Part shown: positions 9,128 to 18,138 of the stretch, in pieces
How the letters are laid out: every line of letters starts with the position of its first letter
How positions within the stretch are numbered: position 1 is the stretch's first letter
Assembly: GCA_018065485.1 (NCBI GenBank)
Contig: JAGHTF010000010.1
Coordinates: 1-35,941 of the forward strand
Source: Candidatus Cryptobacteroides fimicaballi
Lineage (GTDB): Bacteria; Bacteroidota; Bacteroidia; Bacteroidales; UBA932
DNA length: 35,941 nucleotides
Direction: 5' to 3'
Translations under genes and position numbers: made by a program
The notes under the pieces: generated by a model
Told to the model about the DNA's origin: nothing
Databases searched by the model: none
What the model saw: the letters and a program-made list of their open reading frames with translations, nothing else

Positions 9128-11005
9128 TCAATACTTCAGTAACTCCACTTTACCATCCATAGTAGAAAGGAGGATATAGTGAGTGTCTTTGTCTATCCAG
9201 GTCTGGATGGGATTGATAAGAGCTATCGAAGACTTGTGAATCCACTCGATATGCCCGTCTCTTTTATCCAGCGCAAACAAGTTGCCCTTATCGGAAGGAA
9301 CCAGAACCAGATTTCCGCTTTCGACAATGGGAGTGGGTGAAATTTCGTAACCCATCGTATTTTCAACGTCCCACTTCAAGGCAGTCTGCGGGAGTTCGCC
9401 TTCTGCAGTCACCTTGGCAAGATCCACTGCAGCGTCGAACGCATAGCTGCGGTGATTCATAGTCTTGGCATAAACCGTTTTTCCATCGGCCGAAAGGCCA
9501 ATCGACTCACGGCCTCCGTTAACCCAGAACAGTGTTTTTCCGTTACTTGCATCAATCGCATAAACCTTTCTGTCCGGAACAGCGATAAAAATGCGGCCGT
9601 TGGATTTCACGGGAACGGTAGCGGCGGGAGAATGCATCCGGGAATTCATAGGAGTTTTCCACTCCCACTGAATCTTTCCGTCGGCGGGATTCAGAGAATA
9701 CAATTTCTGTCCCCAGGTCCCGAACACCACCTGCTGGTCATCTACATAGGGAGTGGTTTCAACAAAGCCTTCGATGTCCGTTTGCCAGATAACCTTTCCG
9801 GAATTCAGCCCGATGGCACGGAATTTCCCGTCAGAGGCACCTATGTACACGACTTTTCCGACAATGGCAGGCGAGCCCAGAACCGACTTCTGAGCCTGCA
9901 CGGTCCACAGGGTCTGTCCTTTGGCTGAACCGATGCAGTAAATCTTTCCGTCGGTACATCCGAGCACAATCCGGTTTCCCTTCAATGCCGGAGTACTGAA
10001 GACCTTTCCGGGCAAAGTCTTGCTCCATAGCAGTTTCGCATCTTTCTCCCTTATTGCCTTCAGCGTACCGGAAGAAGTGACGTAATAAATTACGCCGTTC
10101 CCGCGGGCAAATCCCGAAACAATATTTGCATCCTCGGTCAACGACCATACCGTCTTAACCTGAGGGTAGATTTTGTTTACGTCATATCTTATCCAGGGAT
10201 AGGAATCGGGGAAACCGTCTTCGTCATAGACTGTTTCGTCTACGATTGCACCCAGGTCTTTCTCATACCAGGAGGGCAGGGTAACCCAACCTTCCTTTGT
10301 TTTCTTTCGGTCAGAAACACTCACGTGATCGGAAGTAAGCGTAACCAGCGCATACCCGGTTCCGTTGTTGTATGTAGAACGGCACAGCACAGCCGGTATG
10401 CCGTCATAGTTCATTTCGTGATTGGAATGCCAATGTCCTCCTATTTCCCATTGTACACCTATTCGCTTCAGCTGCCTGGTTACGTCGAAATAGTTCAGCA
10501 TCGACGAATCCAGAGGGAAGTGGTTCACGAAAATAGATTTCTTGCCCGCTTCGCGCTCCGACAGCCAAACCATACTTTCCCTTGGAAGAAGGGCCGGAGT
10601 CATTCTCATATCGGGACCGCTGTTGCTGCCGAGGAAACGCCATCCACCTGCCTCGAATTCGAAATGTTCGTATCCGAAAACCTTAAGAAAGGTATTGCAC
10701 CCGCTCTCAGACCACTTTGCATCGTGGTTTCCGGCCACCACATAGTACTTATACCTGAGCAGGTCGAAAATCTCCTTCACCGAAGCAAGCTCCTCATCTG
10801 ATCCGAAATCCGTAATATCTCCCCCGAACAGGACAAAGTCCACAGGTTCCGCTCTATTGATATCCTCTATACATTCTTTAAGGGCGCCGACTCTCTCGGC
10901 TCCCTTTGAGTAATGACAGTCGGTAAGAAAAGCGAATTTCACTTCCTGTGAAAAGCAGATTGCAGATACCAGCAACGGCAATGCGCATAAGAACAAACGT
11001 TTCAT
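9128..11005 (-). CDS. Exported calcineurin-like phosphoesterase fused to a PQQ-type beta-propeller
   Basis: This 625-residue protein has a signal peptide (residues 1-20, ending CFSQ) and should act in the periplasm or at the cell surface. Residues 22-230 form a metallophosphoesterase domain with the standard metal ligands: DCH (29-31), GGD (61-63), GNHD (92-95), NHFP (161-164) and GGHWH (189-193). From about residue 275 to the end there are repeated YxxDxxxGxxxW-type blades (for example AIGLNSGKVIWQTDI and AIDASNGKTLFWVNG), as in PQQ-binding and BamB-like eight-bladed propellers. The substrate is unknown. The propeller may bind a partner protein or carbohydrate. It lies 11 bases after the fused batD-batE gene, so it probably shares the Bat transcript. 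Confidence 0.85.
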   Translation of the reverse strand: MKRLFLCALPLLVSAICFSQEVKFAFLTDCHYSKGAERVGALKECIEDINRAEPVDFVLFGGDITDFGSDEELASVKEIFDLLRYKYYVVAGNHDAKWSESGCNTFLKVFGYEHFEFEAGGWRFLGSNSGPDMRMTPALLPRESMVWLSEREAGKKSIFVNHFPLDSSMLNYFDVTRQLKRIGVQWEIGGHWHSNHEMNYDGIPAVLCRSTYNNGTGYALVTLTSDHVSVSDRKKTKEGWVTLPSWYEKDLGAIVDETVYDEDGFPDSYPWIRYDVNKIYPQVKTVWSLTEDANIVSGFARGNGVIYYVTSSGTLKAIREKDAKLLWSKTLPGKVFSTPALKGNRIVLGCTDGKIYCIGSAKGQTLWTVQAQKSVLGSPAIVGKVVYIGASDGKFRAIGLNSGKVIWQTDIEGFVETTPYVDDQQVVFGTWGQKLYSLNPADGKIQWEWKTPMNSRMHSPAATVPVKSNGRIFIAVPDRKVYAIDASNGKTLFWVNGGRESIGLSADGKTVYAKTMNHRSYAFDAAVDLAKVTAEGELPQTALKWDVENTMGYEISPTPIVESGNLVLVPSDKGNLFALDKRDGHIEWIHKSSIALINPIQTWIDKDTHYILLSTMDGKVELLKY

Positions 11006-11016
11006 AATATTATGTA

Positions 11017-13626
11017 TTAAATTATTTCGATTCTTGATTTTTCAACCCAACCCTTGCGTCCGTCGGGCAGTTGAATGCATTTCCAGTCGCCGACCTCATC
11101 GATAGCGGTAACCACCGTGCCCTCGTGCAGGACAAAAAGCTCCGACGAATCACCGGCATCCGGAGAACTCTTGGCCGGACATACCGCCCTTGTTACGACG
11201 CATTTCTCTTCACTGAGATACTCGTTCCTCTGAACCGACATAAAGCACAGACTGAGCAGGAAAAGCACGGCGCACGCTGTCCCTGCAACGAATCCGACTT
11301 TTCTGTAAACCTTTCTGCTTCCAAGCATAAAGAATATCACAAAGAAACACAGAACCGCAAAAAGCACGATGGAAATCACGGCCCATACATTTGCAGAGCA
11401 TAATCCTGCGACTTTCCTTATCCAGACCTTGATGAAAAAATCCGGAATCTCGTCTATCTGATCCACCGTCTGGGCTTTTACGAACTCCAGGTTGTAGGAA
11501 GCATCGGCGTTTGAAGGATCCAGCCTCAACGCCCTCATATAATTCGCTATCGCCTTTCCCGGGAGAGCGAGCTTGTAACAGGCATTCCCGATATTATAAT
11601 AAAGATCTGCGGATTCCATCCCCTGAAGGGCTATCCCCTCCCAGTGTTCCAGAGCCGCACTGTAATCTCCGGCAGAATAGGCCTCTATGCCGGCCTGCCA
11701 AAGAGAATCGGCGGGAGTTGCCGAATAAACCGTTGTCGAGCAAACCACCGCAAATACAATCATTCCCGCCACGGCAGAAGCTTTCTTCCTTCCCTTGTCT
11801 TTCATATAGGAATCTATCGATGTTATGGCATCCACGGCCTTTGAATAATGTTCATTCATAGACTCGGGACTTTGCTCGGGAGAATATCTTGCATATTCAC
11901 AGGCGTCGATGAGACCGACAAAATTCCGGGCCACAGTTTCATCCACGCCATTTTTCTCAAGCTGCTCACCGATATTGTCCTTGCTCAGGTCCGTAAGGTC
12001 CATATTGAGTTTGTCTGACACATAGCCCAGCAAGGCCCTGTGCAATTCTTCATAGAAAGCCGAACAAAGATTCTTCCGGAGGAAGTCTCCCGCAACGGCA
12101 AGCCGCTTGCGTGCCATCTTTACGGCAGCCTTGTTCTTAACCATAACGGTGTCTCCCTTCATTGATATCACGCGCTTCAGAACAACATATACCGCTACCG
12201 CCGCGAGCAGGATAAAGAGCAGCAGGATAAAGTACGGCCCCGATGCCGCAAAAAGTGAATCGTTCCTGTGAAAATCGGGTTTTTTCACCGAAATATACCT
12301 CACGTCATTCCCCAGATCCCTGACGTTTTTCTTGGAAACGCCGGACAGGACAGGAGCTCCCACAATTTCGTCTTCTTTTCCCTTGTTAACTTTTATGTTA
12401 AGGGGCTGGGTGCTGACAGTAACATATTTCCCTTTCTTATAATCGTAGTACCCATACTCCACCGAGGGTATTGTAAACTCCCCGTGAGAGCGTGGAATGA
12501 ACGGATATTCGAAGGTTTTGCTTCCGGACAGTCTTCCGGCATCGATGTTTTCGGTCTGTTTAACGTCATAAACCTCAAAATCGCTCGGGAAGGCAACTTT
12601 GGGAGCCTCAACCAAAGCAATGTTTCCGTTGCCGCTCACCGTTATCAGCAGCGAAGCCGCCTCGTGGGTCTTAAGAGAATCCGCAGATACGGACGAACTG
12701 ATTCTGAACTCTCCGACTCCGCCTCCGAAAGAAGCGGGTGCGCCACCGGGCAGCGGACTCACAGAAACGGTATAGCCGGATGACACCGCCCTGCGGCGGA
12801 CAGTCTGATATTCCTCGAAGAAACTGTCAAAGATACTGCCGGTAGAAGAAGAGGAACGCACATTCATTACACACACTATCTCGGCCGGATCAATCACAAG
12901 CTGACCTGTCTGCTGCGGGATGAGGGTATATTCCCTCAGCACAGCTGTCAGGTAAATCCTGTCATCGAGTTTTTCCCTCGAAAATTCAATGCTTTTCGGC
13001 GAATATGTCTCCTGACTCCAAAAGCCGTTGAAGGTGGGCAGCTTGGCATCGTCGAATCCGGCAATATCGGCAGTGGTGAACAATTTCAAAGTGGCCTTGA
13101 TCGGCTCACCCACAACCACCTTGCTCTTACTTATGCTGAACCGGAGAAAGGCCTCAGCCCCGTTCGAAGACCGTCGGCTATGGGCAGACGGCTGATCCTC
13201 CGCCTGCCCCTGATTTGAAGATGCTCCCGATGCGGAACCGGCATTGTCGGCCACATCGATATGAAGTTGGTTGGATGACACTTTCTCCTTGCCAACGGGT
13301 ACAATTACGCTGGGCAAGGTGAAGGAGCCCTTGGTCTTGGACTGCAGAATAAAGATATAGGTAACCTGAACGGACGTTGTCTTTTTTCCGTTGACTATGC
13401 TTACGGACGTGCCGCTCCCCACCTTCTGAGGGCCCCACACCAGCTGGAAGTCATTTCCGATTTCCCACGTCGGCTTCCCCGGGGTACTCTCTCCTTCGAC
13501 CGTAACCGTTACGTTAAACTGTTCTCCAATTCCCACAAGATCCGGGGCTTGAACGCGCACAGTGCCCTGGCACCAGGCCAAAGCACAGAAAAGCACAAAA
13601 ACAACTGACAATAAGCCTTTTTTCAT
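11017..13626 (-). CDS. BatD-BatE fusion protein (Bat aerotolerance operon)
   Basis: This 869-residue protein joins two usually separate Bat proteins. Residues 1-20 are a signal peptide. Residues 21-420 are BatD-like extracytoplasmic beta domains (GIGEQFNVTVTVEG...), and a membrane helix lies at about 465-486. Residues 490-610 form a helical cytosolic-type segment. A second hydrophobic segment at 614-636 begins with basic residues and ends VYSA, as a BatE signal peptide would. TPR-type helices occupy 640-715 (ADLYYNIGNACYKLALPGKAI). Two further helices lie at 746-768 and 776-797, and an SH3-like domain fills 808-869 (ends GRKGWVEKSRIEII). Bat proteins are linked to oxygen tolerance and envelope integrity in Bacteroides and Leptospira, with unknown chemistry. 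It starts one base after the batC stop codon. Confidence 0.88.
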   Translation of the reverse strand: MKKGLLSVVFVLFCALAWCQGTVRVQAPDLVGIGEQFNVTVTVEGESTPGKPTWEIGNDFQLVWGPQKVGSGTSVSIVNGKKTTSVQVTYIFILQSKTKGSFTLPSVIVPVGKEKVSSNQLHIDVADNAGSASGASSNQGQAEDQPSAHSRRSSNGAEAFLRFSISKSKVVVGEPIKATLKLFTTADIAGFDDAKLPTFNGFWSQETYSPKSIEFSREKLDDRIYLTAVLREYTLIPQQTGQLVIDPAEIVCVMNVRSSSSTGSIFDSFFEEYQTVRRRAVSSGYTVSVSPLPGGAPASFGGGVGEFRISSSVSADSLKTHEAASLLITVSGNGNIALVEAPKVAFPSDFEVYDVKQTENIDAGRLSGSKTFEYPFIPRSHGEFTIPSVEYGYYDYKKGKYVTVSTQPLNIKVNKGKEDEIVGAPVLSGVSKKNVRDLGNDVRYISVKKPDFHRNDSLFAASGPYFILLLFILLAAVAVYVVLKRVISMKGDTVMVKNKAAVKMARKRLAVAGDFLRKNLCSAFYEELHRALLGYVSDKLNMDLTDLSKDNIGEQLEKNGVDETVARNFVGLIDACEYARYSPEQSPESMNEHYSKAVDAITSIDSYMKDKGRKKASAVAGMIVFAVVCSTTVYSATPADSLWQAGIEAYSAGDYSAALEHWEGIALQGMESADLYYNIGNACYKLALPGKAIANYMRALRLDPSNADASYNLEFVKAQTVDQIDEIPDFFIKVWIRKVAGLCSANVWAVISIVLFAVLCFFVIFFMLGSRKVYRKVGFVAGTACAVLFLLSLCFMSVQRNEYLSEEKCVVTRAVCPAKSSPDAGDSSELFVLHEGTVVTAIDEVGDWKCIQLPDGRKGWVEKSRIEII

Positions 13627-13627
13627 T

Positions 13628-14317
13628 CTACCAATTCTTGTCTTTTTGCCGCGAACTCAATGCTGCGGCCTTCTCTTTCTTTACCTTATCCTGCGTATCC
13701 TTCTCCTTTGCCTGAATCGCCTGCAGCAACTGCTGCGCCTGCTGTGGAGATATCTGTGGCTGGTCCTTATTCTGATCCTTGTTCTGATTCTGGTCTTGAT
13801 CCTGATCCTGGTCCTGATTCTGGTCCTGATTCTGATTCTGCTCCTGATCCTGGTTTTGATCCTGATCCTGGCCTCCACCGTTCTGCTGATTCTGGAGCAT
13901 CATCTTAGCGTAGATGTAACTCTCCTTGGCTTCAAGGTCAGAGGGATTCTTCAGCAAAGACTGCTTGAAATCCTCCACTGCGGCCGCATAATCCTTCTTT
14001 TGCAAATCCACATTCCCCCTGTTGAAATAATAGTCCTGAGCCCTGACATTAGAAGAGGCCGACTCCTTAAGTTTATCGAGGTACTTCCCCGCCGACTCAA
14101 AATCATTCTGACGATACAGGCTCGATGCCAGGTTATAATTCCCGGCAAACGAAGAAGAGTCCTTCACGAGAGCCTTTCTGTAACTTATCTCGGCTTCCTT
14201 GAAATTCTCTTTCCGGAACTTGCGGTTTCCCTCCCGGACTTCTTTTCTGTCGGGATTCTGGGCAAAGACGCAGGCCGAAACGCCTGCGAATGCCAATATC
14301 AGCAAAAGCTTTCTCAT
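13628..14317 (-). CDS. batC: BatC-like TPR protein with a Gln/Asn/Asp-rich linker
   Basis: I place the start at 14317 (MRKLLLILAFAGVSACVFAQ) because the signal peptide begins there and the ATG overlaps the batB stop codon as ATGA. An earlier ATG at 14338 adds only seven residues. The 229-residue product is exported. VSAC at residues 13-16 could be a lipobox, and FAQ at 18-20 a signal peptidase I site. TPR-like helices span about 22-140 (EGNRKFRKENFKEAEISYRKAL and FNRGNVDLQKKDYAAAVEDF). Residues 142-186 are almost pure Q, N, D, E and K from a hexanucleotide tandem repeat. A charged helix ends the protein. It probably scaffolds interactions with the other Bat proteins. Confidence 0.88.
   Translation of the reverse strand: MRKLLLILAFAGVSACVFAQNPDRKEVREGNRKFRKENFKEAEISYRKALVKDSSSFAGNYNLASSLYRQNDFESAGKYLDKLKESASSNVRAQDYYFNRGNVDLQKKDYAAAVEDFKQSLLKNPSDLEAKESYIYAKMMLQNQQNGGGQDQDQNQDQEQNQNQDQNQDQDQDQDQNQNKDQNKDQPQISPQQAQQLLQAIQAKEKDTQDKVKKEKAAALSSRQKDKNW
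13760..13894. repeat. Degenerate hexanucleotide tandem repeat inside batC
   Basis: On the plus strand this is a run of TGATCC/TGATTC/TGGTCC-type six-base units, encoding Gln-Asp, Gln-Asn or Asp-Gln pairs on the minus strand. The unit length is a multiple of three, so gain or loss of units changes the length of the Q/N/D-rich linker without a frameshift. The long plus-strand reading frames here are by-products of the repeat. Confidence 0.85.
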
Positions 14318-15315
14318 TCGAACAATTTCTTTTTCCACCGTCTTTCTCCTATCAGCGCCTCTATCAGGAAGAAGAAGAGAGCGGCACCCCAGAAATACAT
14401 ATGCTGTTCCGAGTATTCCTCGAACACCAGCGAACCGAGTTCCTCTTCCTCCATCCTGCGGATGTCGTCGATTATCGGATTGAGCCCGAATTCCTCGTTG
14501 CTGGCCTGTACGTATGCGCCATTTCCCGCTTTTGCTATTGCCAGCAGGGATTCTTCGTCCAGTTTGGTCACTACTATACTGCCTTCCTTATCCTTCAGCA
14601 ACGAACCGTCGATCATTATGGGTTGCCCCTGTGCCGACCCCACGCCAATGGTATAAACCTTTACTCCAACCGACGCCGCCTCTGCCGCTGCGGCTTCTGC
14701 ATCATCCTCGTGGTTTTCGCCGTCGGTAATGACAATTATGGCGCGGCTCTTTTCGCTCTGGGGGCTGAAGCCCTTGGCCGCGGTAAGAATCGCGTCTCCG
14801 ATAGCCGTGCCCTGCACAGGTACAGAATTCGTATTTATGGAATTCAGGAACATCTTTGCCGACACATAGTCGGTTGTGATAGGCAGCTGAACAAAAGAGT
14901 TTCCCGCAAAAACCACAAGCCCGATTCTATCCCCGGCCAGTTTGTCGGCAAGACGGGAGATGGCAAGCTTTGCCCTTTCGAGCCGGGACGGAGTATAATC
15001 CTGGGCAAGCATTGAGTTGGACACATCCAGGCATATCATAATCTCCGCTCCCCTGGTCTCGTGTTCCTTCAGATTTGCACCCATCTGAGGACGGGCGAGT
15101 GCCAGAATAACACATCCCAGACCGAACGTAAACATTATTATCTTCCACCAGCCGCGGGACGCCGACCAGTCGGGCATCAGGGCGCGCACAAGCTTTCTTT
15201 CCCCGAATTTATCCAATATGGCTTTCCGGCGGAAGCGTACGATTCCAAAGACCACCGGCAGTACAGGCAGCAGCAAAAGAAGGACAAGGAAATCCGGATG
15301 GGCAAAATAGAACAT
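14314..15315 (-). CDS. batB: BatB, membrane-anchored von Willebrand A protein
   Basis: The 333-residue product has two N-terminal membrane helices (about 9-27 and 57-74), a von Willebrand factor A domain, and a C-terminal helix near 305-322 (MYFWGAALFFFLIEALIG). The metal-ion-dependent adhesion site is intact: DVSNSM at 97-102, the GTAIGDA threonine near 170 and the aspartate of VITDGENHED near 200. The VWA domain probably binds a protein partner, perhaps a MoxR-remodelled complex. It overlaps the batA stop codon by one base (TAATG) and the batC start by four (ATGA), which implies translational coupling. It is distinguished from BatA by its position and its slightly longer loop after the MIDAS region. 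Confidence 0.93.
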   Translation of the reverse strand: MFYFAHPDFLVLLLLLPVLPVVFGIVRFRRKAILDKFGERKLVRALMPDWSASRGWWKIIMFTFGLGCVILALARPQMGANLKEHETRGAEIMICLDVSNSMLAQDYTPSRLERAKLAISRLADKLAGDRIGLVVFAGNSFVQLPITTDYVSAKMFLNSINTNSVPVQGTAIGDAILTAAKGFSPQSEKSRAIIVITDGENHEDDAEAAAAEAASVGVKVYTIGVGSAQGQPIMIDGSLLKDKEGSIVVTKLDEESLLAIAKAGNGAYVQASNEEFGLNPIIDDIRRMEEEELGSLVFEEYSEQHMYFWGAALFFFLIEALIGERRWKKKLFE

Positions 15316-16298
15316 TACGGCAACCTCCTAAGCAAAAGTCTTACAACAAGTTCTCCCAAAAGACAGAAAAGCGCGGCCAGGCCATACCACAGATACAGGT
15401 CCTTGTAAACCGGAAAACTCTCTATCGAAGTCCGGGTCTTCTCCATCTCGTTAATCTCGGAATATATCTCCGAGAGCTTCGTATTGTCGGTAGCACGGAA
15501 ATACCGGCCTCCGGTACCGTCCGCTATCTGTTCCAAAAGTTTTTCATCAATCTCCACCTGCATATTCTGCACGTCGATTCCCCAGGGGGTCATAACCGGA
15601 TAAGGCGCCATTCCGCGGGCTCCAACCCCGATTGTGTAAACTCTCACCCCGCAGGTCTTTGCCAGCTCGGCCGCAGTTTGCGGAGAAATTTCCCCACAAT
15701 TGTTCACACCGTCCGTAAGAAGTATCACGACCCTGCTCTTCGCATCGGAATCCTTCAGCCTTGCAACAGCGGTCGCGAGTCCGTTGCCTATCGCAGTACC
15801 GTCCTCGATAAGGCCGGTTTCGATATCCTTCATAAGGTTTATCAGGGTGGCGCGGTCGGTAGTGAGCGGACACTGCGTGTAACTCTCTCCCGCAAAGACC
15901 ACGATGGACATACGGTCCGTGGGTCTTTGGGATATGAACTGAATGGCTATATCCTTGGAAGCGCTGATTCTGTCCGGCTTGAAGTCTCTTGCCAGCATAC
16001 TGGTAGAAACGTCCATAGCAAGGCAGATGTCAATTCCCTCAGAATTGATATGCTCCACGTCAGAAGCGCTTCTGGGTCTTGCAATGCATATGACTATAAG
16101 GATAAGGGCGACAGTCCTGAGCACAACCGGCAGATGGCGCAGGACCGAAAGGATATTCCGTCCTCCTGTCTTCCAGGGAGTCAGGGCAGATACTCTGATC
16201 TTTGACCTTCTTCCGGTCAGTTCCCTATAGACGTACAGACCCAGCAGAAGAAGCGGGACTGCAAGCAGGAACAAAAGTTTGGGATATTCGAAAAACAT
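15315..16298 (-). CDS. batA: BatA, membrane-anchored von Willebrand A protein
   Basis: The 327-residue product has the same plan as BatB: N-terminal helices (about 8-24 and 56-73), a VWA domain with an intact metal site (DVSTSM at 96-101, DGTAIGNG in the threonine region, LLTDGVNNCGE for the aspartate), and a C-terminal helix (LYLWYGLAALFCLLGELVVRLLL) close to the end. The Bat VWA pair is thought to form membrane-bound assemblies energised by MoxR-type ATPases. The start codon overlaps the stop codon of the upstream membrane protein gene (TGATG), so translation is probably coupled. No catalytic residue is known for this family. Confidence 0.93.
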   Translation of the reverse strand: MFFEYPKLLFLLAVPLLLLGLYVYRELTGRRSKIRVSALTPWKTGGRNILSVLRHLPVVLRTVALILIVICIARPRSASDVEHINSEGIDICLAMDVSTSMLARDFKPDRISASKDIAIQFISQRPTDRMSIVVFAGESYTQCPLTTDRATLINLMKDIETGLIEDGTAIGNGLATAVARLKDSDAKSRVVILLTDGVNNCGEISPQTAAELAKTCGVRVYTIGVGARGMAPYPVMTPWGIDVQNMQVEIDEKLLEQIADGTGGRYFRATDNTKLSEIYSEINEMEKTRTSIESFPVYKDLYLWYGLAALFCLLGELVVRLLLRRLP

Positions 16299-17242
16299 CA
16301 GTTCTGTTCCGGAGCCTCCTCCCCCTCTGCCTTATAGGTGTCCATAACGAATCTGATTGCGAAGGGCAACGCCTTTGCGGCTTCCTCCACGCTCACCACG
16401 TGCTTGGCAAATTTCACGAAATCCGCTGTTTCCAGCAGATCTTTCAAATCTCCGAACAGGGCGGGAGTAATACTGTCCTCATTTTTCAGAGAAGACAGAA
16501 CCTCCGACGACGTCATTTCCGGAGCATCTATCCCGTATCGGTCTTCCATATAATTTCTCAATGCATCCGTAATTCCGGAATAGAAATGCTTTTGTTTTTC
16601 AGGAGCAAGGAACTTCTCTCCGCGGAATTTTTCCAATTCCCTGAGGGCTACAATGTAGGCCGGATCCCTTTGAGCCTCTTCCCCACCCCTGCGGGCTCTG
16701 CGCCGTACAATCCACAATACAAGCAAGACCGCAACGGCAGCAAAGGCCAATGCCCCGGCAACCCAGGGAAGGACTTCCCTGATTGTCAGCGGATACTTTA
16801 TCTGGTCCTTCAAAGGCTTGATTTCAAATGTCGCTGTGTCCACCGGCATTGTGAAAACCTCCAGTTTCTGACTCCCGAACATAAGAGTGTCGGAGCGTCC
16901 GTCCCTGTCCAGCAGCGCGAACAGCGGCGGCAGTTCATATTCCCCGGCCTCAAACGGAGAGAGCACAATAGAAGCCCTGAGTTTCCTCGGGCCTCGCTTT
17001 TTCTCCCTGTTCAAAGTGTCAATCTGCCAGTTGCGGACCAGCACAAGAGTATCGTCATTGAAAATACCGCTGACATCCTGAAGAGAAAGAGCATCTCCTT
17101 CCTTTAAATCCCCCAGTTCGAAACCGTATTCGAACTGATCGGCAATAAGCGCCGAATCTCTCTGCTGGAGAGCCTTGAGATAGGTTTCCCCCGCAGGAAT
17201 AATTTCCAGGACAACGGCCAGTATTAAAGTCAGAACGTTCAT
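16298..17242 (-). CDS. Bat-operon single-pass membrane protein of unknown function
   Basis: This 314-residue protein occupies the usual place between the DUF58 and batA genes in Bacteroidota. A hydrophobic N-terminus (1-17) suggests export. Residues 20-145 form an acidic, beta-rich region including SPFEAGEYELPPLFALLD, like the BatD beta domains. One membrane helix lies at 157-180, followed by a basic stop-transfer run (RRRARR). The C-terminal half (190-305) is helical and probably cytosolic, with FYSGITDALRNYMEDRYGIDAPEMTSSEV, which resembles the DUF4381-type tail found in Bat and MoxR loci. I assign no biochemical function. It overlaps the DUF58 stop codon by four bases (ATGA) and the batA start by one. 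Confidence 0.8.
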   Translation of the reverse strand: MNVLTLILAVVLEIIPAGETYLKALQQRDSALIADQFEYGFELGDLKEGDALSLQDVSGIFNDDTLVLVRNWQIDTLNREKKRGPRKLRASIVLSPFEAGEYELPPLFALLDRDGRSDTLMFGSQKLEVFTMPVDTATFEIKPLKDQIKYPLTIREVLPWVAGALAFAAVAVLLVLWIVRRRARRGGEEAQRDPAYIVALRELEKFRGEKFLAPEKQKHFYSGITDALRNYMEDRYGIDAPEMTSSEVLSSLKNEDSITPALFGDLKDLLETADFVKFAKHVVSVEEAAKALPFAIRFVMDTYKAEGEEAPEQN

Positions 17243-18138
17243 TTCGATGCAAATAAAGCCATTAACCCTTTGACATAGTCCTCGTCAGTACAGATATCCA
17301 CACTGGATATCCTGTATCTGTTGAACAGTTTGCGCTCCTTTTCCCCGACTTGCCCGAACCATTTCGAGTATCCCTGTCTTACACGGGAAGAGGAAGTATT
17401 GATCCAGGCCGTCTCCCCCGTCTCCGGATCTTCTACGTGTACCAGACCCATTGCAGGAATAGTCTTTTCCCTCGGGTCATAAACCTTGATAACCGAAATG
17501 TCGTGCCGGCCTGCAGCAATCTTAAGAGCGTCTTCGTAGCGGGGATTCCCCTGCGCGTCGGCATCCAGCATATCGCTGAGCACAAAAGCCGTACACTTCT
17601 TCTTTATGGCATTGGTAAGATATCTCAGCGCTTCTCCCAAATCCGTACCGCTCCCCTGCGGATCGAACTCCAGGATTTCCCTTATAATCCTCAGCAACTG
17701 GGTACGGCCCTTTGCCGGAGGAATGAATTTCTCTATTCTGTCGGTAAAGAACAGAGCGCCCACCTTGTCGTTGTTGAGCAGGGCGCTGAATGCAAGGCAG
17801 GACGCCATTTCTGCAAGCTGGTCGCGTTTGGTCTTTCCGCGGGTTCCGAACAGTCCCGACAGACTCATATCTATCAGGAGCACCACCGTAAGTTCCCGTT
17901 CCTCCTCGAACACCTTTACATAGGGAGAGTGGAGCCTGGCTGTAACGTTCCAGTCCATCATCCTTACATCGTCGCCGTAACGGTATTCCCGGACCTCGCT
18001 GAAGGCCATTCCCCGCCCCTTGAAAGCAGAGTGATACTCTCCCGCAAACACCTGATGCGAGAGAGCCTTGGTTTTGATTTCGATCTTGCGCACACGGCGC
18101 AGAAGGTCGGAAGTGCTGTTAAGGGACGATGACGGCAT
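17239..18138 (-). CDS. DUF58 protein (MoxR-associated, VWA-like)
   Basis: The 299-residue product has the DUF58 signature at about 47-75 (SEVREYRYGDDVRMMDWNVTARLHSPYVKVFEEERE), where the family reads REY..GD..R.IDW..SAR....VK..E.E. A VWA-like fold follows, with a partial metal motif DMSLSG near 90-95 and TAFVLSDMLDAD near 190. No signal peptide or membrane helix is visible, so it is probably cytosolic. DUF58 proteins occur beside MoxR ATPases and are thought to be their adaptors or substrates. The start overlaps the end of moxR by 20 bases. Shorter starts are possible, but the next methionine is at residue 44 and would lose conserved sequence. Confidence 0.92.
   Translation of the reverse strand: MPSSSLNSTSDLLRRVRKIEIKTKALSHQVFAGEYHSAFKGRGMAFSEVREYRYGDDVRMMDWNVTARLHSPYVKVFEEERELTVVLLIDMSLSGLFGTRGKTKRDQLAEMASCLAFSALLNNDKVGALFFTDRIEKFIPPAKGRTQLLRIIREILEFDPQGSGTDLGEALRYLTNAIKKKCTAFVLSDMLDADAQGNPRYEDALKIAAGRHDISVIKVYDPREKTIPAMGLVHVEDPETGETAWINTSSSRVRQGYSKWFGQVGEKERKLFNRYRISSVDICTDEDYVKGLMALFASK

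Noticed and set aside
13760..13894. Possible CRISPR array or regulatory repeat
   Set aside because: The repeat unit is six bases with no spacers and lies in frame within batC, so it is a coding microsatellite.
13562..14656. Long plus-strand ORF (364 codons) opposite batC and batB
   Set aside because: It is a by-product of the hexanucleotide repeat in batC, with a Leu/Ile/Val run, and it overlaps well-supported genes on the other strand.
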